NCBI RefSeq assembly: GCF_004187715.1
Contig: NZ_QZWF01000006.1
Coordinates: forward strand, 312,459-376,458
DNA length: 64,000 nt
Source: Streptomyces sp. F001
Lineage (GTDB): Bacteria; Actinomycetota; Actinomycetes; Streptomycetales; Streptomycetaceae
Direction: 5' to 3'
Each line of letters begins with the position of its first letter. Position 1 is the stretch's first letter. The position numbers were made by a program, and so were the translations under genes. Positions 37,733 through 45,075 of this stretch are shown here, one piece after another. Under the pieces are notes generated by a model. It did no database searches. It had not been told where the DNA came from and saw only the letters and a list, made by a program, of their open reading frames with translations.

Positions 37733-37855
37733 TCAGCTGTCGGTCTGCTCGTCCTCGGCTTCCTCACGCCACTCGAACGGAGCGTCGACCGCCGGGGTGT
37801 GGGACTTCAGACCCTTCTGGGGTTCCTCGGGTTCGGCCCAGCCGTGGTGCGCCAT
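37733..37855 (-). CDS. Putative RiPP precursor peptide, 40 residues
   Basis: A small gene not covered by long-ORF searches. ATG 37855 is preceded by a near-perfect ribosome site (GAGGAGG, 6 nt before the ATG), so it is likely translated strongly. The product begins MAHHGWAEPEEPQKGLKSHT and ends FEWREEAEDEQTDS; it contains no Cys and few Ser/Thr, and its last third is very acidic. The expected arrangement for a leader-core peptide would place the acidic part as leader, so the core could be the N-terminal HHGW region or the central LKSHTPAVDAP; this cannot be decided. It lies directly upstream of a YcaO gene and is followed by a strong hairpin. A Nur-like box lies 40 bp upstream. Confidence 0.6.
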   Translation of the reverse strand: MAHHGWAEPEEPQKGLKSHTPAVDAPFEWREEAEDEQTDS

Positions 37856-37894
37856 GTGCGTCCTCCTCAGATCAGCACAGGACTGCCAACTCAC

Positions 37895-37911
37895 TTGCAC
37901 ATCCTGTGCAG
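37895..37911 (-). promoter_or_regulatory. Nur-like box upstream of the precursor peptide
   Basis: TTGCAC-ATCCT-GTGCAG matches the nickel-uptake-regulator pattern tTGCaa-N5-ttGCAA with an intact TGCA-N7-TGCA core. It lies 40 bp before the peptide ATG. The same core occurs before sodF (43705-43721). It is a sequence match only; the binding protein is presumed to be Nur encoded elsewhere. Confidence 0.5.
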
Positions 37912-37992
37912 TTGCGAGCTGATTGCGGCTCTCAGGCTAGGCGGGGCTCAATTGAATTCGCAATACCTCTTTCCGGTCAGGAACTGCGGAAT

Positions 37993-38685
37993 TCATCCGG
38001 CCAGCGAGCAGTCCTCGCACTTCACTCCCGAGGGCACCCGGTAATACAGACAACAACTGCGTCTGCGGAAACTGAGATCGGGCCCGATGACCTTTCCGGT
38101 ACCGGCCAGCCGGCCGGTGTTCAGCATGCCGTCGACGAGGTCGGCGAGGGGCTCGCGCAGAGCCGGTCTGGCCGCCAGGATGGCGCGGGCCGCCTCGACG
38201 AGCGCCGAGGCCGCGTTCCCGGCGAGCAGCCCGGGGGCCACCTTGACGCGCAGTCCGGCGGCCAACGCGTCCAGGTGCCGGGTCATGACCATCTCGTACA
38301 GCACGTCCGTGAGGTGCGGGATCTCGGGCGCGTACCAACCGGTGGGGGCGGCGGGCAGACGCAGTGCGGGGCCGTCGTCGGCGCGGTACAGCCGCTCCAG
38401 GTCGGGGACGACGCCGTGGACAACAGTGCAGGCCAGTACCGGTGACCACAGGCGCGCCGCATGTCCGAGTTGCACAACGGAGGCGCCGATGCGCAGTTCG
38501 CGGGTGTCGTAGCGGTCGGCCGTCGCCGTGATCAGGTCGGCGACTCCGCGCGCGTACGCGTCCTCGACCGGGTGCCATCCGTCGTCCGGGCCGCCCAACT
38601 CGATCGCGAAGAAGCCACCGAAGGCCGCGACCTCCTCCAGGGCTGCGGCGACGGCGACGACAGGGGCTTGCCGCAGGGCATTCAT
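37993..38685 (-). CDS. FhuF-like (2Fe-2S) ferric/metal reductase
   Basis: A 230-residue protein whose C-terminus (RRSCCLYYRVPSGVKCEDCSL) carries the CC-x10-C-x2-C motif of FhuF, which binds a [2Fe-2S] cluster and reduces ferric iron in siderophore complexes. The middle contains the FhuF/IucA-like helical domain (VPDLERLYRADDGPAL; LREPLADLVDGMLNTGR). The start is ATG 38685, behind GGGAG with 5-nt spacing; an ATG 4 codons upstream is possible. It lies between a BtuFCD-type importer and the YcaO peptide operon on the same strand. It could reduce a ferric-siderophore or a corrinoid/metal complex brought in by the neighbouring importer. Confidence 0.8.
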   Translation of the reverse strand: MNALRQAPVVAVAAALEEVAAFGGFFAIELGGPDDGWHPVEDAYARGVADLITATADRYDTRELRIGASVVQLGHAARLWSPVLACTVVHGVVPDLERLYRADDGPALRLPAAPTGWYAPEIPHLTDVLYEMVMTRHLDALAAGLRVKVAPGLLAGNAASALVEAARAILAARPALREPLADLVDGMLNTGRLAGTGKVIGPDLSFRRRSCCLYYRVPSGVKCEDCSLAG

Positions 38686-38870
38686 GTCGACTCCCACATG
38701 TCATGTCGTGATGAAGCAGTCTCGGAACGTACGAACTTGAATCACTGCGCGACAAAGTGCACGGAATTCAGGCCCGGCACACGTCGGGGAAACCTCCCCG
38801 CATTTCCTCGAAAAACGACAGGCCGTGTCGCTGCGACGAACTCCTCAGCGGATACGGACAGCCCTCGAAA

Positions 38871-39707
38871 TCACCCCTTTCCGAAGTGATCGGCGCCGGA
38901 AAGCAACGTGATGTGCGGTACGCCGGTGCGGGGGTGCTCGGTCACCTCGGCGTCGACGCGGTAGACGTCGGCGAGCAGTTCGGCGGTGAGGACCTCCGAG
39001 GGGGATCCGGTGGTCACGACGCGGCCGCCGTTCATCACGCAGATCCGGTCGCAGAACCCGGCGGCCAAGTTGAGGTCGTGGAGGGCTACGAGGGCCGTCA
39101 CGCCGAGCCGGCGGACGAGTCGCAGTGTGTCGAGCTGATGGCGCAGATCGAGGTGGTTGGTCGGCTCGTCGAGCACCATCGTGCCTGCGCGCTGGGCGAG
39201 TGCCCGGGCGATGAGCACCCGCTGCTTCTCCCCGCCGGACAACCGGTTGAAGGGGGCCTGCGCGAGACCGGCCGCGTCGAGTTCGGCCAGTGCGGCCATG
39301 ATGATGGCGCGGTCGTCGGTGTCGTCCCCGTCGAAGGGCCGCTTGTGCGGGGTGCGGCCCATGGCCACCACGTCGTAGACCGAGAGCTCGAAGTCCCCTG
39401 CGGACTCCTGCAGGACGGCAGCCAGTTGGCGTGCCAGGCTCTTCCCGGACATCCGCCGGACGTCATGGCCGTCGAGCAGCACCCGTCCCGAAGTGGGGCG
39501 CAAGGCTCGGTAGACCGTGCGCAACAGGGTGGACTTTCCGGCGCCGTTGGGTCCTACGAGCCCCACCACCTCGCCGGGAGCCACCCGCAGCGACGCCCGG
39601 TCCACCAGTGCCCGGCCATCGACGACGACCGAGACGTCCTGAGCGGCCAGCGTGCCGGGCGCCGCCGCGGCCATGACCGTGCCCGCCGTCGTGGCTGTCT
39701 CCGTCAT
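38871..39707 (-). CDS. FepC/BtuD-family ABC ATPase (second B12-type importer)
   Basis: A 278-residue ABC ATPase with Walker A GPNGAGKST, signature LSGGEKQRVLIARAL, Walker B TMVLDEPTNHLD and switch His in TALVALHDLNLA. The subfamily is the siderophore/B12 type, close to the ATPase at 24361. It starts at ATG 39707, overlapping the permease stop (ATGA). With the permease and lipoprotein upstream on the same strand it forms an importer placed behind a cobalamin riboswitch and a ferredoxin-like gene. Confidence 0.93.
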   Translation of the reverse strand: MTETATTAGTVMAAAAPGTLAAQDVSVVVDGRALVDRASLRVAPGEVVGLVGPNGAGKSTLLRTVYRALRPTSGRVLLDGHDVRRMSGKSLARQLAAVLQESAGDFELSVYDVVAMGRTPHKRPFDGDDTDDRAIIMAALAELDAAGLAQAPFNRLSGGEKQRVLIARALAQRAGTMVLDEPTNHLDLRHQLDTLRLVRRLGVTALVALHDLNLAAGFCDRICVMNGGRVVTTGSPSEVLTAELLADVYRVDAEVTEHPRTGVPHITLLSGADHFGKG

Positions 39708-40810
39708 GCCGTCCTCCGTCGCATCAGCCACAGGAAGAAGGGGCCGCCGACCAGGGCGGTGAGGATGCCCACGGGAATCTCCTCCGGGCTCATGACGGTG
39801 CGCGCCGCGAGATCGGCGGCGATGAGGAAGGCCGCGCCGAGCAGTGCCGCGGCGGGCAGCGCACGGCGGTGGTCGGCACCGACGAGCAGCCGCACCACGT
39901 GGGGCATGATCAGGCCGACGAAGCCGATCTGGCCGCTGACGGCGACGATCGTGCCGATCATGACGGCGACCAGGGTGAACAGCGCGGCGCGGAAGCGATG
40001 CACGTCCAGGCCGAGCGCCACGGCGGCCTCCTCCCCCGCGAGCAGCAGGTTGAGGGACCGGCAGACGCCGAGCAGGACGGCCGTGCCGAGCAGGACGGCG
40101 GCGACGGGGGTCCACACCACCGTCCAGGTGGTGCCGCCCAGTCCGCCCAGCATCCAGCGCAGCGCCGACTGCGTCTTGTGCGGGTCGTCGGAGGTGACGA
40201 CCAGGAAGCTGGCGAGTGCCGACAGCACCTCGGCCGTCGCCACACCTGCCAGCACCAGCCGCACGGTGGTCATCCGCCCGCCCGACCGGGCCAGGAAGTA
40301 GACGGCGACGAGCGCGGCGAGAGCGCCGAGGAACGCCGCCACCGGCAGCGAGAACACCCCGAACAGGCTGAGGTTGAACACGACGACCAGCACCGCGCCG
40401 ACCGAGGCGCCCGACGACACGCCGAGCAGCATCGGATCCGCGAGGGGATTGCGCACCAGTGCCTGCAGGGCCATCCCGGACACCGCCAGGCCCGCGCCCA
40501 CGACGCCGGCCAGCAGCACCCGGGGCAGCCGTACGTCGATGACGATCGTCTCGCGGACCGGAGTCCACGTCGGGTCGGCCAGCGCCGGATGCACCCGGTG
40601 CAGCAGGATGCCCCACACCTGGTCGGCCGAGACGCTGATGGATCCGGCGGCGATCCCGAAGGTGGCCGCGACGACCACCAGAACGGCCAGCAGCAGAAGC
40701 ACGAGCGGGTAGGGGATCCCGGGGCGTCGCCGGAGGCCGTCCGCAGCCCCGGCCGCATGCGGCGCACCCTCGGTCTCCTTCACGCCCTTGGCGTCGATGG
40801 CGCCGCTCAC
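39704..40810 (-). CDS. FecCD/BtuC-family ABC permease (second B12-type importer)
   Basis: A 368-residue membrane permease of the FecCD family: VRLPRVLLAGVVGAGLAVSG, LVRNPLADPMLLGVSSGAS and SGQIGFVGLIMPHVVRLLVG are clear. The N-terminus has a short hydrophilic leader before the first span (PYPLVLLLLAVLVVVAATFG). GTG start at 40810 overlaps the lipoprotein stop. It forms the pore for the system whose binding protein is encoded immediately upstream. Confidence 0.92.
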   Translation of the reverse strand: MSGAIDAKGVKETEGAPHAAGAADGLRRRPGIPYPLVLLLLAVLVVVAATFGIAAGSISVSADQVWGILLHRVHPALADPTWTPVRETIVIDVRLPRVLLAGVVGAGLAVSGMALQALVRNPLADPMLLGVSSGASVGAVLVVVFNLSLFGVFSLPVAAFLGALAALVAVYFLARSGGRMTTVRLVLAGVATAEVLSALASFLVVTSDDPHKTQSALRWMLGGLGGTTWTVVWTPVAAVLLGTAVLLGVCRSLNLLLAGEEAAVALGLDVHRFRAALFTLVAVMIGTIVAVSGQIGFVGLIMPHVVRLLVGADHRRALPAAALLGAAFLIAADLAARTVMSPEEIPVGILTALVGGPFFLWLMRRRTA

Positions 40811-41799
40811 TTGAAGCGATCCGGGTGGAGCTGCCGGGCCAGGGACTCCACTGCGGACGGCACCCGGACGCCCAGCACCGTGGACGACAGGGGCAACACA
40901 GCGAACCGCTTGTTCTTGATGGCGGGAACGTCCTTCAGCGCCGGGTTCGACAGCAGGAACTTCTTCTTGTCCTCGACCGGCTGGTCGCCGTAGTCGTAGA
41001 TGACGATGGCCTCAGGCGCGCGCTCGGCCACCTGCTCGAACGACACGTCACCGAACGCCTTGTCCAGGTCGGCGAAGAGATTCACCCCGCCGGCCTGCTT
41101 GATCATCTCGTTGCCGATGCCCGCACCGCCGGCGGTGAAGGCGGTCTTGTCGCCGCTGTCGTAGACGAAGAGCTCGACCGGAGTGACTCCGGCGATCTTG
41201 TCCTCGACCGTATCCAGGGTGGCGTGGAGCTGCTTCAGCTCCTGCTCGGCCCGGTCCGCCACACCGAAGATCTTGGCCACGTTCCGGATCTCCTGGTCCA
41301 TCGTGGCCATCGTCACGGGTCCGGACGGGCATTCCTCGATGTTCAGATACGAGTTGATCCCCGCCTTGGACAGGGTGTCGCGGCTGCGGCCCTCCTTCTC
41401 GTCGAAGGTGCTGGCGAAACCGCCGTAGGCGAAGTCGGGTTCGGCGGCCAGCAGCGTCTCGAACGACGGGTACTCCTTCGCGATGACCTTGATGCCGTCG
41501 TACGCGTCCTGGTACTCGGGGAGAATCTTGTCGTCGAGATAGGCCGTGCCCACCATCGACTTCTCCAGGCCCAGCGCCAGCATGACCTCGGTCGCGTGCT
41601 GGTTCAGCGACACCGCACGCTGCGGAGGACGCTGATAGGTGGTCTTCACACCGCAGTTGGACACCGTGACCGGGAAGCCCTCGGCGGCCGAGCCCGCCCG
41701 AGCGGCGTCGTCCTGGGTGGCGCTCCCGCCACAGCCGGATATCAGCAGGGCGGCCGCGGCCATCGCCGACAGCAGGGACATCGGGCGTTTGCCCATCAT
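40807..41799 (-). CDS. Cobalamin/siderophore-type substrate-binding lipoprotein (second importer)
   Basis: A 330-residue class III binding protein with lipobox LISGCGGS (about residue 22) and family motifs PPQRAVSLNQHATEVMLALGL and LLAAEPDFAYGGF. It is distantly similar in design to the binding protein at 22275 but not a close copy. As part of the operon headed by a cobalamin riboswitch it is most likely a cobamide (or cobinamide) binder; the FhuF-like gene downstream leaves an iron-siderophore role possible. It begins with two ATG codons; the first (41799) is taken. Confidence 0.87.
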   Translation of the reverse strand: MMGKRPMSLLSAMAAAALLISGCGGSATQDDAARAGSAAEGFPVTVSNCGVKTTYQRPPQRAVSLNQHATEVMLALGLEKSMVGTAYLDDKILPEYQDAYDGIKVIAKEYPSFETLLAAEPDFAYGGFASTFDEKEGRSRDTLSKAGINSYLNIEECPSGPVTMATMDQEIRNVAKIFGVADRAEQELKQLHATLDTVEDKIAGVTPVELFVYDSGDKTAFTAGGAGIGNEMIKQAGGVNLFADLDKAFGDVSFEQVAERAPEAIVIYDYGDQPVEDKKKFLLSNPALKDVPAIKNKRFAVLPLSSTVLGVRVPSAVESLARQLHPDRFK

Positions 41800-41892
41800 G
41801 GGGTGGGTCCTCTCACCGCAGGGTGGAACCGGAACGGTCCGGACAGTGGTCCGGAGGACGGCCGGGTACCGCAGCCGGCCGGAGTAACTGAG

Positions 41893-42315
41893 TCAGTCGC
41901 GTCGGGTCAGCTGCCGAGCCGCCGGGGTAGCCGGCGTCACGGAGCGCCCGACCCGGGCACGCCGGGGCGGGGTGAAGACGTAGAGGTCCAGGATGTCCGG
42001 CAGCTCTGCGAGGCCCGGTCCGCCCGCCCGCACCCAGGCGGTGATGTCCTCGGTCGCGGCGGGATCGTTGACGAGACCGAACCAGACCGGCCGGCCACCG
42101 GCGGCACGTCCCGCGGACGAGGGCTGAACGACGATCACGTTCGCCTGCTCGCACACATCGAGACAGCCGGTGATCCGGACCGGGGCATTGTCGGCAAGCC
42201 GCGCTGTCTGCTCACCGTGGTCCACACCGGTCACCTTCGCACTGCCGCAGCAGCAGTCACGGCACACCACGACCCGGCACGGCACCGAACCGCCCCGCGA
42301 CACCTCCGTGGGCAT
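41893..42315 (-). CDS. Thioredoxin-like (2Fe-2S) ferredoxin-domain protein
   Basis: A 140-residue protein with the thioredoxin-like [2Fe-2S] ferredoxin pattern: an N-terminal VVVCRDCCCGSAKV segment and, about 35 residues later, CLDVCEQANVIVVQP (C-x3-C). Proteins of this family are often encoded in cobalamin biosynthesis or uptake loci (sometimes called CbiW-like). It is the first gene after the cobalamin riboswitch and is followed 93 bp later by the binding-protein gene. It could supply electrons for cobalt(III) corrin reduction; that is inference. ATG 42315 has AGGAGGG about 9 nt upstream. Confidence 0.8.
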   Translation of the reverse strand: MPTEVSRGGSVPCRVVVCRDCCCGSAKVTGVDHGEQTARLADNAPVRITGCLDVCEQANVIVVQPSSAGRAAGGRPVWFGLVNDPAATEDITAWVRAGGPGLAELPDILDLYVFTPPRRARVGRSVTPATPAARQLTRRD

Positions 42316-42364
42316 CCCGACGAGCCCTCCTCTCCGGGGAGATCCGCCCCAGTCACATCGAGGA

Positions 42365-42528
42365 GGCGACCGCGTGAGTCTCCTGGCTCTCGGGTCAGTG
42401 CTCGCCCCGGCCTTCCCACCCGCGTCCGGGCAGTGGTCTGTTCGGGATCCGCTCGCCGATCACAGTGGCGGGACCGCGCCGGATTCACACCGGCTTCCTC
42501 GTTCCGCCGTCGCCTTTGTCGCCGGACA
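42365..42528 (-). ncRNA. Cobalamin riboswitch upstream of the second B12-type importer
   Basis: The reverse strand reads GAGGAAGCCGGTGTGAATCC, then ggcGCGGTCCCGCCACTGTGA, with GAGAGCCAGGAGACTCACGC near the 3' side: a textbook cobalamin riboswitch core. It ends about 50 bp before the ferredoxin-like gene, which begins the BtuFCD-type operon. This version is closer to the enterobacterial/cbi consensus (GCCACTGT) than the two others in the window. Confidence 0.93.
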
Positions 42529-43041
42529 TCATGTCAGAAGGACACGTCATCTCATACGCCCGCGACGCGATGGGCCGAGGTGAACTGTTGCACACACCCC
42601 GCGGGCGAATGCGCTGCGCGCCACCGCGGTCGCGCGTGAGCCCAAGGGAGGGGGTCGGCCCGAGGGCACGCCGAGCGGTCGGCCGCCGGGTACGGACACC
42701 TCGGCGCGCTCCAGAGACATCAGCTGCGCACCTCCGCAGGTCGCAGCCGCTCGGCAGACTCCCCCAGGTATTCCACTCCGTCGCCGTGAATGGCCCGGTG
42801 GTTGAGGCTGCGTTCCACGAACTTCAGACGGTGCCGGGCATGCTTGCGCATCGCGGCCGTCGTCCGCGACGACACGCAGGGGCGTGTCGACACCGAGATC
42901 CTCGTACTGTCCGCCGGTGGATGAGCCACAGAAGGGCTCCCTCAAGTCACGTCCTCGAGGGAACCCTTCCTTGTGCCGCCTGCAAGTGAAGGGTGAGAAG
43001 ACGATCACGAGCAGGACATCTGTGTCGACGCGGCTACGGCG
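42529..43041. other. Gene-poor 510-bp stretch between riboswitch and sodF
   Basis: No gene with a convincing start, ribosome site and codon use was found. A reverse-strand frame at 42720-42929 (MRKHARHRLKFVERSLNHR within it) could be a small gene or a remnant, but it has no recognised homology. The stretch lies upstream of the riboswitch and downstream of sodF. Confidence 0.4.
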
Positions 43042-43683
43042 TCACGGCGCGAGCAGCAGGCTGTCCCCGCGCTCCTTGGCCGCCGCATAGCGCTTGGCCA
43101 CGTCCTGCCAGTTGACGACCTGCCACATGGCCTCGATGAAGTCGACCTTCTGGTTGCGGTACTGCAGGTAGAAGGCGTGCTCCCAGGCGTCGAAGACGAG
43201 GATCGGGGTCGAGCCCTGGCCGATGTTGCCCTGGTGGTCGTAGACCTGCTCGACGATCAGGCGCCCGCTGAGCGGCTCGTAGGCGAGGACGCCCCAGCCG
43301 GAGCCCTGGGTGGTGGCCGACGCCTTGGACAGCTGGGCCTTGAAGTGGGCGAACGAGCCGAAGGACTCGGCGATCGCGTCCGCCAGTTCGCCCACGCCGT
43401 CCTTCTCCAGTGGCTCGCCGCCGCCGTCACCGGTCATGTTGTGCCAGTAGATCGAGTGCAGGATGTGCCCGGAGAGGTGAAAGGCCAGGTTCTTCTCCAG
43501 GCCGTTGATCGACCCCCACACCTCCTTGTCCCGCGCCTCCGCGAGCTGCTCCAGCGTGTCGTTGGCGCCCTTCACGTACGCCGCGTGGTGCTTGTCGTGG
43601 TGCAGCTCGATGATCTCGGGGCTGATGACCGGGGCGAGGGCCGCGTAGTCGTACGGGAGCTCCGGGAGCGTGTAAACCGCCAT
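43042..43683 (-). CDS. sodF: Superoxide dismutase, Fe/Mn family (Fe-type)
   Basis: A 213-residue Fe/Mn superoxide dismutase. Metal ligands are visible in the expected places: His in ELHHDKHHAAYV (about 27), His in NLAFHLSGHILHSIYWHNM (about 75), and Asp/His in VFDAWEHAFYLQYRN (about 160-164). Streptomycetes carry nickel SOD and an Fe-SOD; the Fe enzyme is repressed when nickel is plentiful by the Fur-family regulator Nur. A Nur box directly upstream (43705-43721) fits that. Start ATG 43683 with GGAGG 9 nt upstream; an in-frame ATG 9 codons earlier overlaps the box and is rejected. Confidence 0.95.
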   Translation of the reverse strand: MAVYTLPELPYDYAALAPVISPEIIELHHDKHHAAYVKGANDTLEQLAEARDKEVWGSINGLEKNLAFHLSGHILHSIYWHNMTGDGGGEPLEKDGVGELADAIAESFGSFAHFKAQLSKASATTQGSGWGVLAYEPLSGRLIVEQVYDHQGNIGQGSTPILVFDAWEHAFYLQYRNQKVDFIEAMWQVVNWQDVAKRYAAAKERGDSLLLAP

Positions 43684-43704
43684 GTCCAACATCCTCCGAC
43701 CTAA

Positions 43705-43721
43705 TTGCAATTCATGTGCAA
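43705..43721 (-). promoter_or_regulatory. Nur box upstream of sodF
   Basis: TTGCAA-TTCAT-GTGCAA, an almost exact tTGCaa-N5-ttGCAA nickel-regulator site, 22 bp upstream of the sodF ATG, where Nur-nickel would block transcription. Confidence 0.8.
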
Positions 43722-43829
43722 CTGCACGCTAACAGTAAGAGCAACGCCTTGCCGATCAGGCGTTGGTCCTAGGACCATGAGCCGTGTCGCGGAAGGCACA
43801 GGAGCCGGCACTCCGGCAGAGGCAGCAAG

Positions 43830-43960
43830 ATGAGCGGGCCCCCGCAGGCGGCGCGCGACGGGTTGGCCCTCTCGCCCGAATCCCGTGTTCTGCTGCGGCG
43901 GCACGGGCTGCGCTGCACGCAGGGACGTCTGCGGACAGTGGCCCACCGCGCACACAGCAG
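43830..43960 (+). pseudogene. Fur-family N-terminal remnant
   Basis: The frame from ATG 43830 gives SRVLLRRHGLRCTQGRLRT, strongly like the first DNA-binding helix region of Fur-family regulators (LRRxGLRxTxxR), then loses similarity after about 45 residues. The dimerisation and metal-binding domain is absent, so it is a truncated or decayed gene. It lies divergent from sodF and just upstream of a Nur-like box. Confidence 0.4.
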
Positions 43961-44013
43961 GCAGCCGGGCAAGCCCTCCCCCCAGACCAACGCCTCGTGG
44001 CCGAGAGCCCGCT

Positions 44014-44178
44014 TCAGCGGATGGGCGACACGCGCACCGAGGCCAGTCCGGCGTCCCGCGCCTGGCCGATCATGTGCTCCATCAGGAGGCGCCCGATTCC
44101 CCCGCCTTGGGCATCGTCCGCGACGAACGCCAGGTCCAGCTCCGGCGGATCCAGGATGAGCGCGCAGAAGCCCAGCAG
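44014..44178 (-). pseudogene. GNAT acetyltransferase remnant
   Basis: About 54 codons encode the core acetyl-CoA-binding part of a GNAT protein: PPELDLAFVADDAQGGGIGR followed by LLMEHMIGQARDAGLASVRV. The rest of the domain is missing on both sides. It is a fragment between the Fur remnant and the third Nur-like box. Confidence 0.55.
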
Positions 44179-44231
44179 TCGCAGCACCCGACAGTCCGCA
44201 CGCAGTCCGGGTACACAACACTCGGGAGTTA

Positions 44232-44248
44232 TTGCACACTGTTCGCAA
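44232..44248. promoter_or_regulatory. Nur-like box upstream of the acetyltransferase gene
   Basis: TTGCAC-ACTGT-TCGCAA. The flanks extend the dyad to a perfect 9-bp inverted repeat (AGTTATTGC ... GCAATAACT). It lies 30 bp before the GTG of the acetyltransferase gene. Confidence 0.5.
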
Positions 44249-44277
44249 TAACTGGTTACCTGCAGAAGGGGCACCGC

Positions 44278-44931
44278 GTGAGGTCCGACCGGCCCGTCGG
44301 CTTCCCTGCAGCACGCGGCTCCACACCCGGCGCCAACGGCTGCCGCACAGGCGGCCCGATGGCCACGGACATCCACCTCTGCACCGGTGAGGAGCTGCTG
44401 ACGCACGCCACCGCGCTGCACTCCGTGTACGTCGACGCCTTCTGCGCCCCGCCCTGGAACGAGGACGAGGAGAAGGCGGTCGAGTTCGTCGGCCGGCTCG
44501 CCGGGACCGTGCACCGGCCGGGCTTCACCGCCGCGCTCGCGCTGGCGGGCTCGGCCGTGGCAGGCTTCGCCACGGCCTGGACCACCCGCGCCCCCTTCCC
44601 CACGGACCGCTGCTACCCGCAGGCCGCCGCCGGCCTCGGCCTCGAGCGCACCGTGCAGTGGCTGTGCGGCGCCCGCGAGATCGACGAACTCGCCGTCCGC
44701 CCCGCCGCCCAGGGCACCGGCCTCGCCGCCGCACTCCTCGATGCCGTCATCGCCGGCGCTCCGGAAGGCCGCGCGTGGCTGCTCACTTCGATCCGGGCGC
44801 CCCGGGCCGTCGCCTTCTACCGCGGCCAGGGCTGGACCCAGGCCACCCATCCCTCTCCACAAGGGTCAGGCATCGCCGTCTTCCTCGGCCCGCACCATCC
44901 GGCCCGTAGGAGCGCCGTCCTGCCGTTATGA
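44278..44931 (+). CDS. GNAT family N-acetyltransferase
   Basis: A 217-residue acetyltransferase of the GNAT fold: the acetyl-CoA-binding signature is EIDELAVRPAAQGTGLAAALLDAVI (about 125-148), followed by TSIRAPRAVAFYRGQGWTQ. The GTG at 44278 has AGAAGGGG with 6-nt spacing; an internal ATG at 44359 (MATDIHLCTGEELL) matches better where the family begins but has a weaker ribosome site. The Nur-like dyad immediately upstream suggests nickel-responsive expression. Substrate unknown. Confidence 0.8.
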   Translation: MRSDRPVGFPAARGSTPGANGCRTGGPMATDIHLCTGEELLTHATALHSVYVDAFCAPPWNEDEEKAVEFVGRLAGTVHRPGFTAALALAGSAVAGFATAWTTRAPFPTDRCYPQAAAGLGLERTVQWLCGAREIDELAVRPAAQGTGLAAALLDAVIAGAPEGRAWLLTSIRAPRAVAFYRGQGWTQATHPSPQGSGIAVFLGPHHPARRSAVLPL

Positions 44932-45025
44932 CCACGTAGCTCCGCCCGCGTGGTGGCAAGACCGCACCGCAGGGCCCGCCGACCGGCGACGGACTGATGC
45001 CTGGTGTGCCTGGGTAATCCTCCAA

Positions 45026-45042
45026 TCGCAATTAACATGCAA
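45026..45042 (+). promoter_or_regulatory. Nur box upstream of the nik-like operon
   Basis: TCGCAA-TTAAC-ATGCAA, the tTGCaa-N5-ttGCAA pattern, 33 bp before the ATG of the binding protein. Nickel-bound Nur represses nickel uptake operons in Streptomyces. Confidence 0.7.
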
Positions 45043-45075
45043 CAACGTTCTACAAGCAACAAGGGTGTGAGGCTC

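Noticed and set aside
37895..37935. Second Nur-like site (TTGCGA-GCTGA-TTGCGG) overlapping the one before the RiPP peptide
   Set aside because: It is a direct repeat rather than a dyad, so it does not fit dimeric Nur binding well; only the TGCA-N7-TGCA dyad was reported.
42547..43008. Small reverse-strand protein between the riboswitch and sodF
   Set aside because: No recognisable domain, repeated Arg-rich composition and no convincing ribosome site; left as unannotated sequence.
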